From: Puffinus mauretanicus
Lineage: Eukaryota; Chordata; Aves; Procellariiformes; Procellariidae
Assembly: GCA_023333565.1 (NCBI GenBank)
Contig: JAJKFH010002749.1
Location: 186,001 to 250,000, forward strand
Length of the DNA: 64,000 bases
Direction of reading: 5' to 3'
This document shows, one piece after another, positions 47,346 through 59,490 of the stretch. The number at the start of each line of letters is the position of its first letter. The stretch's first letter is position 1. The position numbers were made by a program, and so were the translations under genes. Under the pieces are notes generated by a model. It was not told the origin of the DNA. It did no database searches and was given only the letters and a program-made list of their open reading frames with translations.

Positions 47346-47892
47346 TGTCGTGGTTTAACCCCAGCCAGCAACTAAACACCACACAGCCGCTTGCTCACTC
47401 CCCCCCTCCAGTGGGATGGGGGAGAGAATCAGGAGGGCACAAGAAGAAAAACTCATGGGTTGAGATAAAAACAGTTTAATAATTGAAATAAAACAAAGTA
47501 GAACAGTAATAATAACAATGATAACAGCAACAATAACAGAATATACAAAGCAGGCAATGCACAATGCAACTGCTCACCAACCGCTGACCGCGTGTCGCCA
47601 AGGGGGGGGGCAAGCACACTCCCCCCCCGTTTTTATATGGAGCATGACGTCACATGGTATAGAATACCCCATTGCCCAGCTGGGTCAACTGCCCCGGCTA
47701 TGCTCCCCCCTCACAGCTTCCCCTGCACTTGGCAGAACATGAGAGGCCGAAAAGTCCCCGGTGCAAGCACCACCCAGCAACAACCAAAGCATCAATGGGC
47801 CATCAACGCTCCTCTCATACCAAACCCAAAACACAGCACCCTCCCCAGCTACTGGGAAGAAAGTTAACTCTGTCTCAGCCAGAACCAGGACA
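47346..47892 (-). mobile_element. Solo LTR, avian ERVL-type family, copy B
   Basis: 547-bp LTR in - orientation. On its own strand it starts TGTCCTGGTTCTGGC and ends GGTTAAACCACGACA. The 5-bp target duplication TTTAG is perfect (47341-47345 and 47893-47897). It carries a palindromic CRE TGACGTCA (47645-47652) just upstream of a TATAAAAA box (about 47630-47637, - strand) and poly-G runs. No internal retroviral sequence remains, so it is a recombination product. It points toward the RNF20 promoter, about 1.2 kb away. Confidence 0.95.
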
Positions 47893-47897
47893 TTTAG

Positions 47898-50800
47898 ATA
47901 AGCATTCAAACTTATCTTTGAACTGCTCTTTTATACACTGCATACCACATAGTGTTTGGACCTGCCTTAAAACAGGATTTAAAAGGGAAAGTTCTTGCAG
48001 CTAGCCAAATTGTAGTGCTAAAAAAGAGATGGCTGTGCTTCAGGATACCTGTGTAGCTTTCCACACAGCCTGCAAACTCAGGACACAAAGATTGCCCTCT
48101 TCCTCCTCCTCCCCTCCATTACCACTCTGATTTTACGTAACTCCTGATAGTCGTTTCCTCTGAACACTGAGACTTGCTCCCCTCTGAACACTTGCTCCCC
48201 TCCAGTAGAAGGAATGCGCCGTTCCCCTTAGTGCTGTTTACAGATTAACTGTCATGTCCTTGTGAATTGTTATGCACAGACAATACAGCAGATGTGGGAA
48301 AAAATACAAGCATAAATATGAGTGCTAAGGAGAGAAGGAGAGGGAGTATTAATACTTGTATTAATACTTGAGATACTTTTGTGAAGAAACTGGGAGAGAT
48401 GAGCAATCTAATGTCACCGAAGAGGAACTGCAGATGTCCTGCAGCAATTTGCAATTTATTTAGAGTCTACGAGGAATGTGACAGGTAGGGTTGTTTTTTC
48501 TTGAAACTGGCAGGTTCAACCACAGTCCCTCAGTTGCAAGTGCTGAAAGAGAGAGTTAAGCATATATTTCATTCAAAACTACAGCTGCTTAATAATTTGA
48601 ATGGCTGAAGCAGAGAGTTTCTTGGAAAGGATGTGTACTTGTTTTAGCATGAGCAGAGGGGAGACTGATACGAAGAAACACACCAAAAATCCAGAGATTA
48701 ACTGAGTAAGTAAAGTTGTGTAAGGAACAGCCTACAGAGGAGACAATTTTGAGCTCATAGTGTTAGTGTGCTAAGGTTGTGACCGCAACTGGACACTCAG
48801 ATTGACTGATTTTCCCTTGTGTAAACAAGACTTGCACAGCCTTGTGACCAGGATTGTGCTGAGCATCGCCCATTACCAGTTAATCTCTATTCCAAATCGA
48901 AAGGACCTACAAAGACTCAAATGTTGGCTCTCCCTGAAGTTGTAAGAGTAGTAGCATATACCAAAGTTTGTTATGAAAGCCCAACACATTGGCTTGAAAT
49001 GCGTCCTCTACAGTAAGGCAGGATGTTGAGACACAGTGTTGGGAACTGTTCACACATTATCCAGATGCTTCTGGACAGGCAGCATGCAGATATGTAGTTA
49101 AATTTGGAAGTTTGGCACACCCGGGACAGTACCTAAAATGATCTCTAATACAGCAGAACTGTGCTGCTTCCAAGAGGAAAGGCCATATGGGAAATGCTGT
49201 GATAGCTGATCTCGCTAAAACCTGTTATTGAAACTCGCTCTGAGATCATTGCAAACAGAAGGCTCTGCCCTGGAGGGCAGAGATAAATCCTCTCTTTTGC
49301 CAGAAAGGTTATGTGCCTTGGAGTGTCCTGAGGAAATACCAGAACACAGATTTACCCCAAGGACGGGAATGGAAGAGCTTCGGCCAGTCAGCTCCTGATG
49401 CTGTCAGTGGCAGATGGAGAAGGGGATTGCAAGTTGCATACACAAGGAAAGAGGTCGGACAAACAGACCTGAGGACTTGGGCCTCACAAGAAACAGCTAG
49501 CCTAAAATAGTAAGCTAGAAAAATGCCACCTTCAGACAACCACTGTGAATGGGCAAAGCAAAATAGTATCCACAACACTCACAGCAGACCAACTGCCGTA
49601 AAAGAGCTAACCAGACCCCAAAATTAAATGGAGCAAAGCCCTTGCCATAAATAATTCTGTGGAAAAAGTATCTTTTTGTGTCAGCACACAAGTCAGCCTT
49701 TCATTTGCTAGGTTGTAAACTGGAACCACAGCAGTTCTTTTACTTCTGTTACTTCATGATAACCCAGTGCCAGTTACCACAGAAGAGCGGGAATGAAACA
49801 CAACCCTTAGTGTGTCCTGCGATAGCTTGCACATAGACTCAGAGCCTACTAGATCAGATCACATACTTGACAGGAAAGGTAGAGAAAGTCTCAAAAAGCA
49901 AAAAAAAAAAAAAAAAAACAAAGAAAATGCATGTTAGTGGAACATACTTCCAAATAAAAGTGCCAGAATCTGTCATATGTGTGTGCAGGTCTTTGGCTTC
50001 AAAGCAAATGTAGCTCTTTCCTTGGAAAAACAACAACAATAAATAAATAAATAGGATGAAGGGCTTAGACTGAACTTCCTAAACCCCGTAATTCCCCAAT
50101 ATATTGGCCACAGACTCCAAGATGATTCTATCTTATTCTGCTATTTTGATCATTGGTGCTTTGAAGCAAAAATAGAAACACTAGTGTCTTAAAAGACATC
50201 CCTTTCTTATTGGCTGATTTGTGTAAGAGGCACTTTCATGTTACCAAAGTGTGATAAGCAATAAGAAAATTAATTTTTAAATCTGATCTTTGAAGCACAA
50301 AGCTTCAGTCCTTGCTCAAAATTTCATTCTTTAAAGTTTGTTCTAGTATCCTATCCTCTTGGCATGACTTTGTCTTTACGTCATTGTGGCTAAAGATGTG
50401 CTGTAAAAACAGCATAATATTTGTTTTTCTCTCACAAATATTCTAAAGTAGCTAATGTTGTTGCTATGGAATGAAAAGGCGATGCTGCAGTGTGCTATGC
50501 TAGGTACACGTTTATTAGGGACACCAGTGGAACTGTATTTAATAACATTGGGGTACTGTACCTAATAATATCGACCCCATGCAGTGTGTACATCAGATCA
50601 CACAACAATATACCACTCTACAGCATCTTTGATCTATCCAACAATTGCTGTTCATATTATTTAAGATGGTATCATTTTCTTGGCAGACAAGCCAACTAAA
50701 GAAAACTAACACACATAAAACTGCAGCCAATGCACTTGGACTAAGTGGGGTCTTGCTTTACTGTAAAAATAAATTGTACTACTTTTTTTTAAAACTAAAA

Positions 50801-53800
50801 TTAGTTAATTATTGCTCATCTAAGTTCACCCTGCAGCATACTAAAATACTTAGGGGACACATCTGGGAAGTGAGATACAAATTATATTTTGCCCAGGTGT
50901 AGGAATGAAATTCCATTATCATCTGACCAGAACTGACTTGGACAGAAATGTTTAAGTGGCTTTTATATTCTGCACAGAAATTCTCACTTTTGTTTTGTCA
51001 TGTTACTTCCCTAATTGTTTTCCTCTTGTAGAGAAAACCTTGATGCTATAAGCTAAATGGAGAATATAGATGTAAATGCAAAGGTTGATTAAGTGGTTTT
51101 ATTTTACGGAAATAATGAGGTCTGTAAAACATGCTTTACCTACTTTCCCCTCCTATTTGGTAACTCACAAGGATGGCCCCCCATACTTTTTCCAAATACG
51201 AGCTTTGCATATAACTATATAGTTACAACAGTGGCTTTTGCACAGCTCAGTAAGTCATGAATATGATCTTCTGTAATAAGCCAAGGACTGTTTGCCCACA
51301 CCATTCACACTGGAAGCGCCTGAAGAATCAGACAGCCCTGGAGATACAAAAAGGTAAATACTGGAAGCAGCTCAATTAAAAGTCAAGACCATAGAGAAGA
51401 GAAGTGTTCTCTCACCGTCTTGCTCACTCTCTTGACACCCAGAACATCCTGGCAGGCAATCTAAAGAAAGAAGGAATGAAAGACTCCAGTCAGTGAGTAA
51501 CCCAGACTGAGAAATCTCAACAGGCATTACTAGCTATTGCCTTGCTGCCTGACTCCCCAGTTGCAATAACAATCACAAGAAATAAAAAGCCCAGCAAATG
51601 GAGCAGGAGCTTGAGTGTTTTCTTTCTATTTTTGTTGCTGGGCAGCCTACCCCCTTAATTTGCTGTCTGTGTGCGGAGGGTTCCTGTGTGCAAATGATTC
51701 TGGGAACAGTGCTATGAAGAGTTTCCTCAAAATGAGCCTAGGTCCACTATCTATACTAGTAGATGCACTTAAATTTTAAAGAGCTGCTATTCAGAAATTC
51801 CTTTGTATCTTGGTAAGCTCTATACTGTTGCACTATGAGATTGGGAAAGGAAAATGAGATTTATCTGAAAATATTCATTACTCATCAGCAGGGAAAATTA
51901 CATAATTTACAAAATAAACTCCAGAGAAATGACTTGCATCTTTGTACTAGCCAATGTAGCTCTAGTCATTATAGCAGGTTATCCTTTGAGATCATGGACT
52001 AGTCATGGACTTTGACGTCCTTCTTCAAGTAAGGCCGGTGCCCCTAATTGGCCTCCCAGGACTTGTCTAAACTTGAACATTCAAAAAACTTAATCTGAAT
52101 GAATTAAAAATATGAACTAAAAGTGAAATATTTATTCTCTGTGTTACATCCTGTACAGACACTATTATGTAGAATGAAAAAATGTTAAAATTCATTTTGC
52201 TTCTTTCACTTCCAAAGACCACTCAGCTAAACTGAATTAAAACTTCTTAAATTTCAAATAGTGCTGTCCTTTAGAGATTTGAAGCAGTTTTAAAATAGTC
52301 ATAATTTGATACAATTTTCCTGAGAGTCTTTGTGTAGTTAAAAGCTTGTATGAGTGGTACCCAAGCTTTCCAGCTAGCCAGGCCATTTCTCTCATACCAG
52401 TAGCAGACCTTTAGTTCCAGAAGTGCACACCTGAAATTTGCAGTGAAAGAGAGCAGAGAAATTACTAATAGTGTGTGCTTCTCACACAGGCACAGAATTT
52501 GTTAGTGAAATGTGCCCAGCAACCATACAAAATAACTTTATGCCATTCTGCAAGGGAAAATTAAAAGCTTTCCAGCAGTCCCTGAGGGATAATTCCTGTC
52601 TGACCCTCAGTTTGGAAATCTTGCATTTTGCCTCTTTACCCCATTCTCTTTTTTAGCATCTGCAAAAAGTAGACTGTTCCAGACTATTCTTCTATGTTGC
52701 AACACAGAGCAAGTAGCTGAGAGATAATGTATTTTAACAGATAGTTTGGAGAGCCACTTGACTATATTTCTAAATTAAAACCTTCGTCCCTTTCTTTGAA
52801 ATACTCGGTTTGTGGTCTGCAAGAGTCAGAATGTTGGAGCAAGACAGGTAGGAATTTGGATCACCAAAGCATATACAACTAAACTGATTAAGATACATCC
52901 ATTTCTCAGAGTGCAATCACACTTGCGCTCCTTCTGAAATTCTGCCATCATTTAACACATTGACATGTTAGCTCACACAGGCATTTTTTTGCTATGAACA
53001 GTCCTTCTTAATGATTTGATCAGAGAAGCAAAGGAAGTATAGAAAAGCTTTGCGTTTGTGTCTGTGTGCAATACTCTCTTAAAAAGAACTGGACTACAAT
53101 TAGCAATAAGTGTGTTTCTGTCATCTTCAGATGTGTGCAGCTTAGGTAGAAGAGATTACAGGTAGAAGAGATACTGTATTTAATAATGTATTTACAAGAT
53201 GAATTAGTTATTGGTATAAGCCTGAAAAGTCTGGAATGCAGTTGTATATAGGAGGCTATATAGAGGGAAGGCCTGGGAAATACATGAAGATTGCTTAGTC
53301 CTGTATAGATAACCAAATGCACAGACTAGGATGAAAACGAGATATAAATATTTCAGTCTTTTCAGAGAAACTAATGTACCCTTGACAGCTAAGCCGGCAT
53401 GAATTCATCCCCTTTGGAGTTATATTTCATCTCACTACTGTTGTCTGAAGTCCAACACAACAGCTCTGACATACGAGCTCACTGTGTCTCCAGTAAACAA
53501 CACAGAACTTTGAATACTTTTTGTCTCCAGTGATCAATACCAAGTCTAAAAGAAAAACAGAGAAAGCCACTGTATGTAATTCGGTTATCATCAATATCGT
53601 ATTCCTATTCAAAACAGCCATCAGAAACGTCTGCTGCTTCTTAAAAAGCAGAATGCAAGCAGGAATTTTTTATTGATTTACACTGTGGATTTTCTTCTAT
53701 AAATACGTAGCAAGTGAAGAAAAATGTTTTAAAAGTTAGCTTTTGAAGTGAACAACAGACACCCACAGGGAGAAAATACCTATGGTGCAGCTGATGGTAC

Positions 53801-54752
53801 AGGAATAGCCAGGTAATTATTATCATAATGTAAAGGAATAATACCATCACTGCACTGGAGAACTTCCCAAAGTGTTTGTAGAAGAGGCACAGCTTTTACA
53901 ACTGACCAAGTTATACACATACTGGTACAACATGTTGTGCTAAACATACTATTCATTCCTCCTGCTAGAATGCAATCACTTTGGATTTTTTCCTAAGGAC
54001 ACCAGGCTTTTTTTCCCTCCTTCTTTTTTTTTCTCTTTTTTCTCCTTCTTTTTTTCCTGGCTTTTCACAGCTTCCTCTGTGTCCCTAATAAATTTTGAAC
54101 ACACTTCTTAAATTTCATTGCAACTGGCTGAAGGAGGTAAGTCTCAAATATGTTTGCTGCTATATACTTCATGCAGTCTCTTGTAGAGCAGAGAGACCCA
54201 CATCTTCATTCTACTGAATGAAAGCCTTCAACATACACCGAACAGGAACCTATATGTTTGATTTGTTGGCTGGATAATCAGCACATGGAGCTCAAGATCA
54301 ACTAGAGCATGCACGCCCTCACACCCCTGCCTTCTGGTGAAAACATGAAGCAATAAGACTACTGTGTGAGAGGAAAGGTAAGGAGTCGGGGGGGGAGGGC
54401 AGGGAACATGAGAAAGGAGCTAAGGATATTTTCAGTGATGCATAGGGCACAAACGACACAACTGCATAAGAAACCAGGCTTCTCTATTCAGCAGCCCTCA
54501 AGACCATGAATTTCTGCTCTGCTGCTTTCCATATTGTGCAAGCATCTAAACATCACACAGCTAGCTTCTCCTGCTCTTAGCACTCATGTCTATGAAAAGC
54601 AGGACCTGTACCTGATGTCAAGCAAAGCAAAAGAAAGTATTAGCTCCATTCCCTTCCACAAATGCTCAGTGCCATGAAAGCTGTTACAGTGGATGGCAGA
54701 GGGGAAGGCTGCTTTGGCAACAGAAAACACTCCGCTCTGAATGGCTGGGCTG
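47898..54752. other. Gene-free stretch upstream of RNF20
   Basis: 6.9 kb of mostly AT-rich DNA without recognisable exons. It contains a 12-bp tandem duplication with a palindrome at 48345-48370, a run of about 20 A residues at 49900-49919, and (TAAA)n at 50039-50051. One exon-like 45-nt segment is noted at 51416-51460 on the - strand. Confidence 0.6.
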
Positions 54753-54997
54753 AATCATAGAATCATGACAGAAGGGACCTTTAAAGGTCACCTAGGCCAA
54801 CCCTCCCCTTCAATGAGCAGGGACATCTTCCGCTAGATCAGGTTGCTCAGCACCCTGTCCAACCTGACCTTGAATGTCTCCAGGGATGAGGCATCTACCA
54901 CCTCTCTGGGCAACCTGTTCCCACCCTCATCATAAAAAATTTCTTCCTTATATCTAGTCTAAATCTCCCCTACTTGGATACAATTCTCACCACATGA
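54753..54997 (-). mobile_element. CR1 LINE 3' fragment
   Basis: The + strand reads GAATCATAGAATCATGACAG, then GGGACCTTTAAAGGTCACCT and CTCTCTGGGCAACCTGTTCC. This is the reverse complement of the CR1 3' UTR plus the end of ORF2, with sense on the - strand. Truncated at its 5' end and non-coding. Confidence 0.88.
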
Positions 54998-56985
54998 TTT
55001 TTTTCTGATTTTTCTGAAGTATTGTCCTGTTATTGGACAGGCTGAATAATTTCAGAAGTAACTATTTCTTCTGAGCATTTCAGGTTGCAGTTAGGTTACT
55101 GCGTGAGCGGCCGTGTCCCCAAATGTTCATCTCTGCTCTCCAGACCCCTCCCTGCTGTGCTGACATAGTCATTTGGTATGGGGAACTGAAGAGATGAAGT
55201 GATCCAGATAAGAATAATCCATCATAAGAAAAGGTTTGTTTTTCAGCCAGATCAGTCGCCCTTATGCTAGCGCACAGCAGGAGACAGCACTGTGATGAGT
55301 AGTCAGGGATGACAGACTGTTGTATAAACTGTGCCACTGCCCCAAAATCACTTGTGACTTTTCTCCCTCAGTCTTTCAGGTCTAACAGAAGCTGTTTTAA
55401 AGAAATAAGTATTTAAGGATGAAAGGCAAGTGTTCCCTGAAAAGCAGGCAAGTGAGCAAAGTGAGAGCAGAGAAGACTACACAGAAAGGCTCCTCACAAA
55501 ATCACAATTACCTAAATATTTGTTCCTGAAGAAGTCCTTCTGGCCCATTCCTTTTAATTTATTACCACCAAATTGTTCTGCTGGCTGAAACCCCATCTGA
55601 AAGGTAATACTGGGTGCAATGCGACATGTTCTTCTGCTGATGTCACTCAATAGTCACTCTCCCACACCCATACTGACACAGAATCGGAACAATAAATATT
55701 TTTTGTTTCTCACAAATTCTGCAACTCTAATCCTCGGAGGAACATGCTAATGGACTTCCCAGGAATGTATAATCTCTTTCCCACCTCCAGTACTCTCTTA
55801 CACCCTTTTGCCACTGTCCTCTTCCAGGATCTATTGTGTTTCCAGTGCATCAATATTTGCAGGCGTGAGAACATTTAAGTGGAAGGTAAGGTATGAATCA
55901 CTGTCATTAAAAACTGGTAAACAAAGAGGTAGAGGTGGTCAGCAAAGAAGGACTTTGGAAAGCAAATCACCTGAGAAACTATGCTTTCTTTTACTGTCTT
56001 TCCTTATTATTTTCGCGTAAACCTGTGGACCTTCCAGTGTGCCGCACTTTTTCCTAGGAGAGCAAGTCACTACAGGAACCCCAATGTGATGCTTGATTTT
56101 ATCGTTATTATGAGCATTACTGTTCCTCTGGCTTTTTCCCCCTTCATCCACATTGTCTCCACAGTAAGAAGCCTTAGCTGAGGGACAGCTCTTGCCAGTT
56201 GTAAGAAGTAAGGATCACAGGCATGCATAACGGACCTCCTTTGTTCATAATGTTTATTAGAGGGAATAATATAAAACAATATGTTAAAAAACAAAACCAT
56301 GTATCATGATCACAGGACGGGGCTCTAGCAACATTCTAGCTGTGCTTAACAGAACATAGTGTTTTACTGAAACAGAATACGGGATTTTTTTCTTTTTTTT
56401 CTTGTGGTGAGTTGTGTTTTTTTTTTTCCACATTTTTCCTACAAGTAAGAGAGGTCGGAGCCTAAAAATAATTTAGCCTAAATATATGCACTCACTTTTT
56501 CTGGAGCTGTAGGCACAAAACTAAGGAGTTCTTACAATTCCTTACAATGAAAGACAGAAGACTTTATCTGAGGCGTATTTCAGATAACTGTAGTTAGAAA
56601 CAATTTGTATAATTAAGTATTATGGTCACAGGGCTGAAAGGTATGTGTGTAGAAGAACAGGGAAATGGAACACAGAGAAAGGGGGGAGAGAAAATGAACA
56701 GGTCAGAGGCACTTTTGGGTCAGTTTGATATGATTTTTGCATCCTAAACAGCCCGATACAAATTTTGGTGTAGCTAATGACCACTTCAGTGAATACATCT
56801 GTAATGTATTATTTACAGATTAATAGGGTGAAAGCTTAACATTTCTACATATCACGGTTGATCTGCACGTGAAACAATCTGCCGGTAACTCTGAAGCACT
56901 GACTTTCCACTTGAGTATGCGGGGAGTGATCTTTCTCTCCACGAAGTAAGGCATCACGGTTCGGACAGCGGGCAAAGGGCTCGGT
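54998..56985. other. Gene-free stretch
   Basis: No exon, RNA gene or transposon recognised. T-rich homopolymers occur near 56,390-56,430. Confidence 0.6.
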
Positions 56986-56989
56986 GTGA

Positions 56990-58050
56990 GGTGCAGAGCT
57001 GGAGTCCGGAAAATGCTCCGGCTGCCGGCTAGGGAGGGATGGGAGCCGTGCAGAAGGAGCAAGACGGGGCAGTGCCGCAAAGGCGTGGCCGTAGAAGCCG
57101 ATAAATGCACCAGACACATGCCGGGAGTACATCTGAAATCCTGGCGACGGACGGGCTTTGGGGAGGTTTGTGCAGCCGCAGAGGACCGCAGGGCTCTGCA
57201 GCACTACCCGGGCTGGCGCTTCGCTGCTCCCGATTCAGCGTTCGGGGACCACAGAGCAGGAATAAGGGACTCTGGCTGCGCTGCGCTCTCTGCCCCGGGA
57301 GTCCTGCTGGGGCTCGCCTTTCGCTTCTCGACCTGCTCTCACAGACCTCCCCCCGCTCTGGTTTTCGGTTTCTCGCTCTTGTCAGCTCCCCTTCCCCTCC
57401 TTCCGAGCATCTCCGTGCTGGCGTAGTCACATGTTTAGGCTTTGATGCCTTTAATCCCACCCTCACCGCCCGAGAGGGAGGAGAAAAATTTGCGGGAGAG
57501 AAGCGAGCAACAAGCAGAGTGGCAAGATGAACCAGAAAGCGGAGCTGCGTGCCCCCCCCGGCGGGGGCGGAGAGCCGGCGGTGCCGGCGGCGGGGAGCGG
57601 CGGTGCCGGCGCCGCGGGGGGGCCGGCTCTCCCGCAGGCTGCAGGACGCCGCCTGATGCGCGGGGCGAGGCTGCCGAGCAGGAAAGGGTAAATCTCTCCG
57701 CGTGGCTCGGGCTGCCCCGGGGGGCTGGGTCTCGCCTTTCCTGCGGGGACTGCGGGCAGAGGGGGCCGTCCTCGGCCGGCGTGGCGCTGGGCGCCGCCCG
57801 GGGAAGGCGCTCCGCCGGCGGCGCGGAGCGGAGCGGGGGGTGGCGGGGGGCGTCTCTGTCCTGCCGGCTGCACCGAGCCTTGGGGGAGCTGGGCGGGGGG
57901 AGGCACGAAGTTACTGACTCACCAGCAGTGAAGAGGGGCATGCTATCCGGGAGCCCGCTGGGCTTAGCTCCTGTAGCTGAGGCTCCCGGGCGAGGGGGAA
58001 AGTGGAAAGGCTCCAGGGAACGAGGAGGTGTTTGGTGCTTGCTGTGAGGA
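56990..58050. promoter_or_regulatory. Second CpG island, probable promoter of an unidentified gene
   Basis: GC- and CpG-rich block about 11 kb upstream of RNF20, densest at 57,530-57,930. In mammals the next gene beyond RNF20 is PGAP4 (TMEM246), divergently transcribed, so this may be its promoter or non-coding first exon on the + strand. I see no PGAP4 coding sequence in the window, so that assignment rests on synteny only. An ATG in AAGATGAACC context at 57527 opens a 54-codon Ala/Gly/Pro-rich frame that reaches TAA at a GTAAAT possible donor (about 57687). Confidence 0.5.
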
Positions 58051-59265
58051 TATGGCTGTACATGGTGACAAGCAGAAGAGAGGGTGGCCAGAGCCTGGCT
58101 GGGCCTCAAGAAACAGTCCTTCCACCCAAAGGAGCCCTCGGCCGAGGTAGAAGCTCTGGACGAAAGTCCAGGCAAGGGCGCTGAGGACTGGGCACACTGA
58201 AATACCATCTGTGTCTCTGCGGTTTTGCAAGGAGGGCAGAGAGTGGAGGGGGGGATCAGCTTTTCTTATCTAAGGCCCTCTCCTCTTTGACCATCATCAC
58301 TAAGGTAACTGCTATTAATCCCAGTGCTTTAAGGGTCACCTTGTGCTACCTGGCAGTTCTCCCGAAGAGAAAGAGGAGCACCTAAGAAACCTAAGGGCTG
58401 AAGTCACTGACATTTAAAATCATAGACTGTGGAGGAAATTTGCAGCTGTGCTGATGGTGCAGCAATACATGAAACTATACCAGTGTGCACTACAGGTTCA
58501 CAGGCTGCCTTGCTCTTATATAGTCACCGAGAAAATCATTTATGTACAACCAATGAGCTGCCATAAAGGCATACCAGGTTCAGCAAGCATTTGCAAACAA
58601 AAAAACCAGGAGAAATACCCTCCTGCACAAGTGAAATCCCTCTGTCCAACAAGGGTAATACTAATTATATAACAGACTATTTTTCAGCTACTGTATTTAT
58701 CCCATTTTCTCCCCTGGGGCTCAAACAGATCACCAATATCCCCCAGAACCAGGGCATCCCATTTACCATGCCTTTCTGTGCAGGATAATTGGTCTGTTTC
58801 ATACAAGGGGGGGAAGGGAAGGAAAACACTGTATTCCTCAGACGCAAGCGGTGAATACAGAGAAAACATCAGTAGTGCTGCTTAACATTAGTAGACAGTG
58901 TCTTTTAAAAGAGATGCTGTTTATCAACATACTTAACATTTTTTCTTTCAAGCAGAGGTTAGAATCACAATATTCTGATTGTCACCTGGTACAGTTTTGC
59001 ATTTTTGTTACATAGACCTATCCCAACTGGAAACTTACAGCCTTATCATCAAAGGCCTTTGCTCACAAAAATAATATACTATTCCCTTATTACTGTGTTT
59101 TTTTCTTTACAGTCATCAATGAACAGTAAAGCTGCAAGATTTTCGTGTTAGCAGCCATCACTGCATCTGTTTCCTTTTCCTTCTGTCTCCCCCATTCATA
59201 TACCCACACCCCCAGTTCTACTGTCACAGGTGAATTATTCAGAGAAGTCATCATTGTGGGGTTAA
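58051..59265. other. Flank downstream of second CpG island
   Basis: No coding exon or repeat recognised. Confidence 0.6.
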
Positions 59266-59267
59266 CT

Positions 59268-59490
59268 AAAAGGTTTTAGTAATGATTAAATGATGATCAA
59301 ATGATAATTCATCAATGATTGAATGATAATTAAGAGATAATCAAATTATGATTAAGCAATAATTGAATGATAATTAAACAGTGATTTAACAATGATTTAA
59401 CAATAACTAATCGATAATTAAGCTGCATTGAAATGGTACTCGAATGATGATCTAATCAATTATTTCAACAATGATTTAAACGATGATTAG
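59268..59490. repeat. Degenerate AT-rich minisatellite
   Basis: About 20 imperfect copies of an 11-12 bp unit close to ATGATTAAATA, with variants such as AATGATTGAATG, ATAATTAAGAG and AATGATTTAAC. The array is heavily diverged. It contains dense TAAT/ATTA cores, which are homeodomain half-sites. Confidence 0.75.

Noticed and set aside
57435..58208. 257-codon - strand and 201-codon + strand frames in the second CpG island
   Set aside because: Same composition effect: stop codons are rare in GC-rich DNA and both strands are open at once.
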